DNA of 20,221 nucleotides from a virus: the IMG/VR virus record IMGVR_UViG_3300032093_001059, positions 1 through 20,221 of that record, one strand, 5' to 3'. The notes under the pieces were generated by a model. The model ran no database searches, was not told where the DNA came from, and saw only the letters and a program-made list of their open reading frames with translations. Below are positions 18,964 through 20,221 of the stretch, in pieces. Every line of letters begins with the position of its first letter. Position 1 is the stretch's first letter. The translations under genes were made by a program, and so were the position numbers.

Positions 18964-20221
18964 ATGTCCCAAGGATTCGTTTACACCACAGCCATCAAGA
19001 AAATGCGTGACTTAGCCAAGACTGGAACCCGTATCAACGTGGTCTGCGGAGGCTCGTCAGCTGGCAAGACCTTTGGCATTCTGCCGATTCTTATCGACAA
19101 GGCAACCAGAGTTCCGAGGAGTGAAATCAGCATTGTGGCAGAGTCCGTTCCGCATCTCCGACGGGGCGCCATGAAGGACTTTGAGAAGATCATGAGGGAG
19201 ACGGGCAGGTGGAGTGATGCGCACTGGAATACCACACTGATGAAGTACAGGTTTGCCAACGGGAGCTATGTGGAGTTTTTCTCGGCCGATGACGACGGCA
19301 AGGTTCGTGGCCCAAGAAGAACCGATCTTTACATCAACGAGTGCAACAATATCAAGTACGACACCTTTTTTCAGCTGAATATCCGAACCAGCGGTAGCGT
19401 CTGGCTGGATTACAACCCAGTGGAGGAGTTCTGGGTAGACGAGAACGTGATGAAGGGCAAGGATGTGGGGTTTGTCAGGCTGACTTACAAGGATAACGAG
19501 GCGTTGCCCCAGAGCATTGTGTCAGTTCTGGAGGAATGTCGGGATAAGGGGTTTTATGATCCGTTTTTGGCAGAGGAAGACCTGTTTGCGGACAAGAACA
19601 TCAAGAATCAGTATTGGGCGAAGTGGTGGAGAGTGTATGGCATGGGCTACCAAGGTTCGCTGGAGGGCGTGATCTTTCAGAACTGGGTTCAAGTGGATGT
19701 TATACCTCCGACGGCTACGCTGATGGGGTACGGGCTGGACTTTGGGTTTGCGAACGATCCGACTTCAATGGTCGGCATGTGGAAGCACGGGAAGGGGTAC
19801 TACTTCAAGGAAGTTCTGTATGAGAAGGGGATGACCAACAGGGATATTGCAACCAGAGTTCGGGATATGGGGATTGACCCGAGTGCGACCATCATCGCTG
19901 ACTCAGCAGAGCCGAAGAGTATCGAGGAGCTGAGGAGATATGGGTTGAAGGGGGTGAGAAAGGCCAGAAAGGGACGGGATTCCATCGTTTCTGGAATTAC
20001 CCTGATGTTGGCTAACCCGATGTTTGTCACTTCGGACTCCGTGAATATGATCAGGGAGCTGAGAAACTACATGTGGGAAGTGGACAAGAACGGGAATGCT
20101 ATCAACAGGCCGAATGCTGGTAATGACCACGCTATTGACGCCTCGAGGTATATTTCGATGGCGAAAATGGGGAAAGTTGGGGGATTTGTAGTAAGTTCGG
20201 GGAAAGTGATATACTCAGATG
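18964..20221 (+). CDS. terL: Terminase large subunit (3' end outside window)
   Basis: The ATP-driven packaging motor and nuclease that cuts concatemeric DNA. 419 codons are visible and the frame is still open at the window edge. ATPase: Walker A GGSSAGKT (29-36), Walker B DLYINE (121-126), and a coupling-type motif LDYNP (148-152). RNase H-like nuclease: GLDFGF (257-262; D259), IADSAEP (311-317; D313) and NDHAIDASRY (387-396; D388), so all three metal-binding acidic residues are present. By length only a short C-terminus should be missing. The frame is closed upstream at 18907, and ATG 18964 is the only ATG before Walker A in this frame that gives the usual N-terminus. It starts without a Shine-Dalgarno sequence. 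Confidence 0.93.
   Translation, partial: MSQGFVYTTAIKKMRDLAKTGTRINVVCGGSSAGKTFGILPILIDKATRVPRSEISIVAESVPHLRRGAMKDFEKIMRETGRWSDAHWNTTLMKYRFANGSYVEFFSADDDGKVRGPRRTDLYINECNNIKYDTFFQLNIRTSGSVWLDYNPVEEFWVDENVMKGKDVGFVRLTYKDNEALPQSIVSVLEECRDKGFYDPFLAEEDLFADKNIKNQYWAKWWRVYGMGYQGSLEGVIFQNWVQVDVIPPTATLMGYGLDFGFANDPTSMVGMWKHGKGYYFKEVLYEKGMTNRDIATRVRDMGIDPSATIIADSAEPKSIEELRRYGLKGVRKARKGRDSIVSGITLMLANPMFVTSDSVNMIRELRNYMWEVDKNGNAINRPNAGNDHAIDASRYISMAKMGKVGGFVVSSGKVIYSD

Overview
The window looks like part of a tailed, double-stranded DNA phage (or prophage) of a Bacteroidota host. It encodes an HK97-type portal, a Mu F-like head protein, both terminase subunits, and a recombination and replication module. 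Host signs: genes start without Shine-Dalgarno sequences, and two promoters match the Bacteroidota -33/-7 pattern (TTG, about 19-20 bases, TAnnTTTG). No integrase, repressor, lysis gene or DNA polymerase was recognised, so lifestyle is undecided.

Layout. (1) 1-3040, plus strand: end of a tail-chaperone-like gene, a small unknown gene, portal, a 55-aa membrane peptide and the Mu F-like head protein. (2) 3101-4450, minus strand: a tRNA-like gene, five small tightly coupled genes (one HTH protein, one membrane peptide) and a tRNA-Ser(GCU). (3) 4503-15220, minus strand: a long early block. In transcription order it holds an ERF annealing protein, a possible PD-(D/E)XK protein, an HTH-like protein, two unknowns, a RecB/Cas4-like nuclease, a primase-helicase (AEP, PriCT, VapE), a methyltransferase, a glycosyltransferase-like protein, an SF2 helicase, a VRR-NUC nuclease, small genes including an SSB-like protein with an acidic DLPF tail, and a two-domain glycosyltransferase. 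(4) 15221-15625: a control region between divergent promoters, with eleven exact copies of T(A/G)GCAACA. (5) 15659-16090, plus strand: P22 gp3-like small terminase, followed by a terminator. (6) 16439-18741, minus strand: a self-contained cassette with its own promoter and two terminators, carrying a small membrane peptide, an amidoligase and a class II glutamine amidotransferase. (7) 18964 to the end, plus strand: large terminase, cut by the window edge.

How it works together: the leftward early block would supply DNA recombination and replication (annealing protein, nucleases, primase, helicases, SSB) plus methyl- and sugar-transfer enzymes that could modify phage DNA, virion proteins or the host surface. 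Rightward genes package DNA and build heads. The amidoligase/amidotransferase cassette sits between the two terminase genes in opposite orientation and is the best candidate for an accessory ('moron') system. The GCAAC array is the best candidate for a replication origin or a master operator. Several real small genes (2167-2334, 3197-3358, 3945-4097, 18552-18689) are below usual ORF length cut-offs and were found by reading the sequence.
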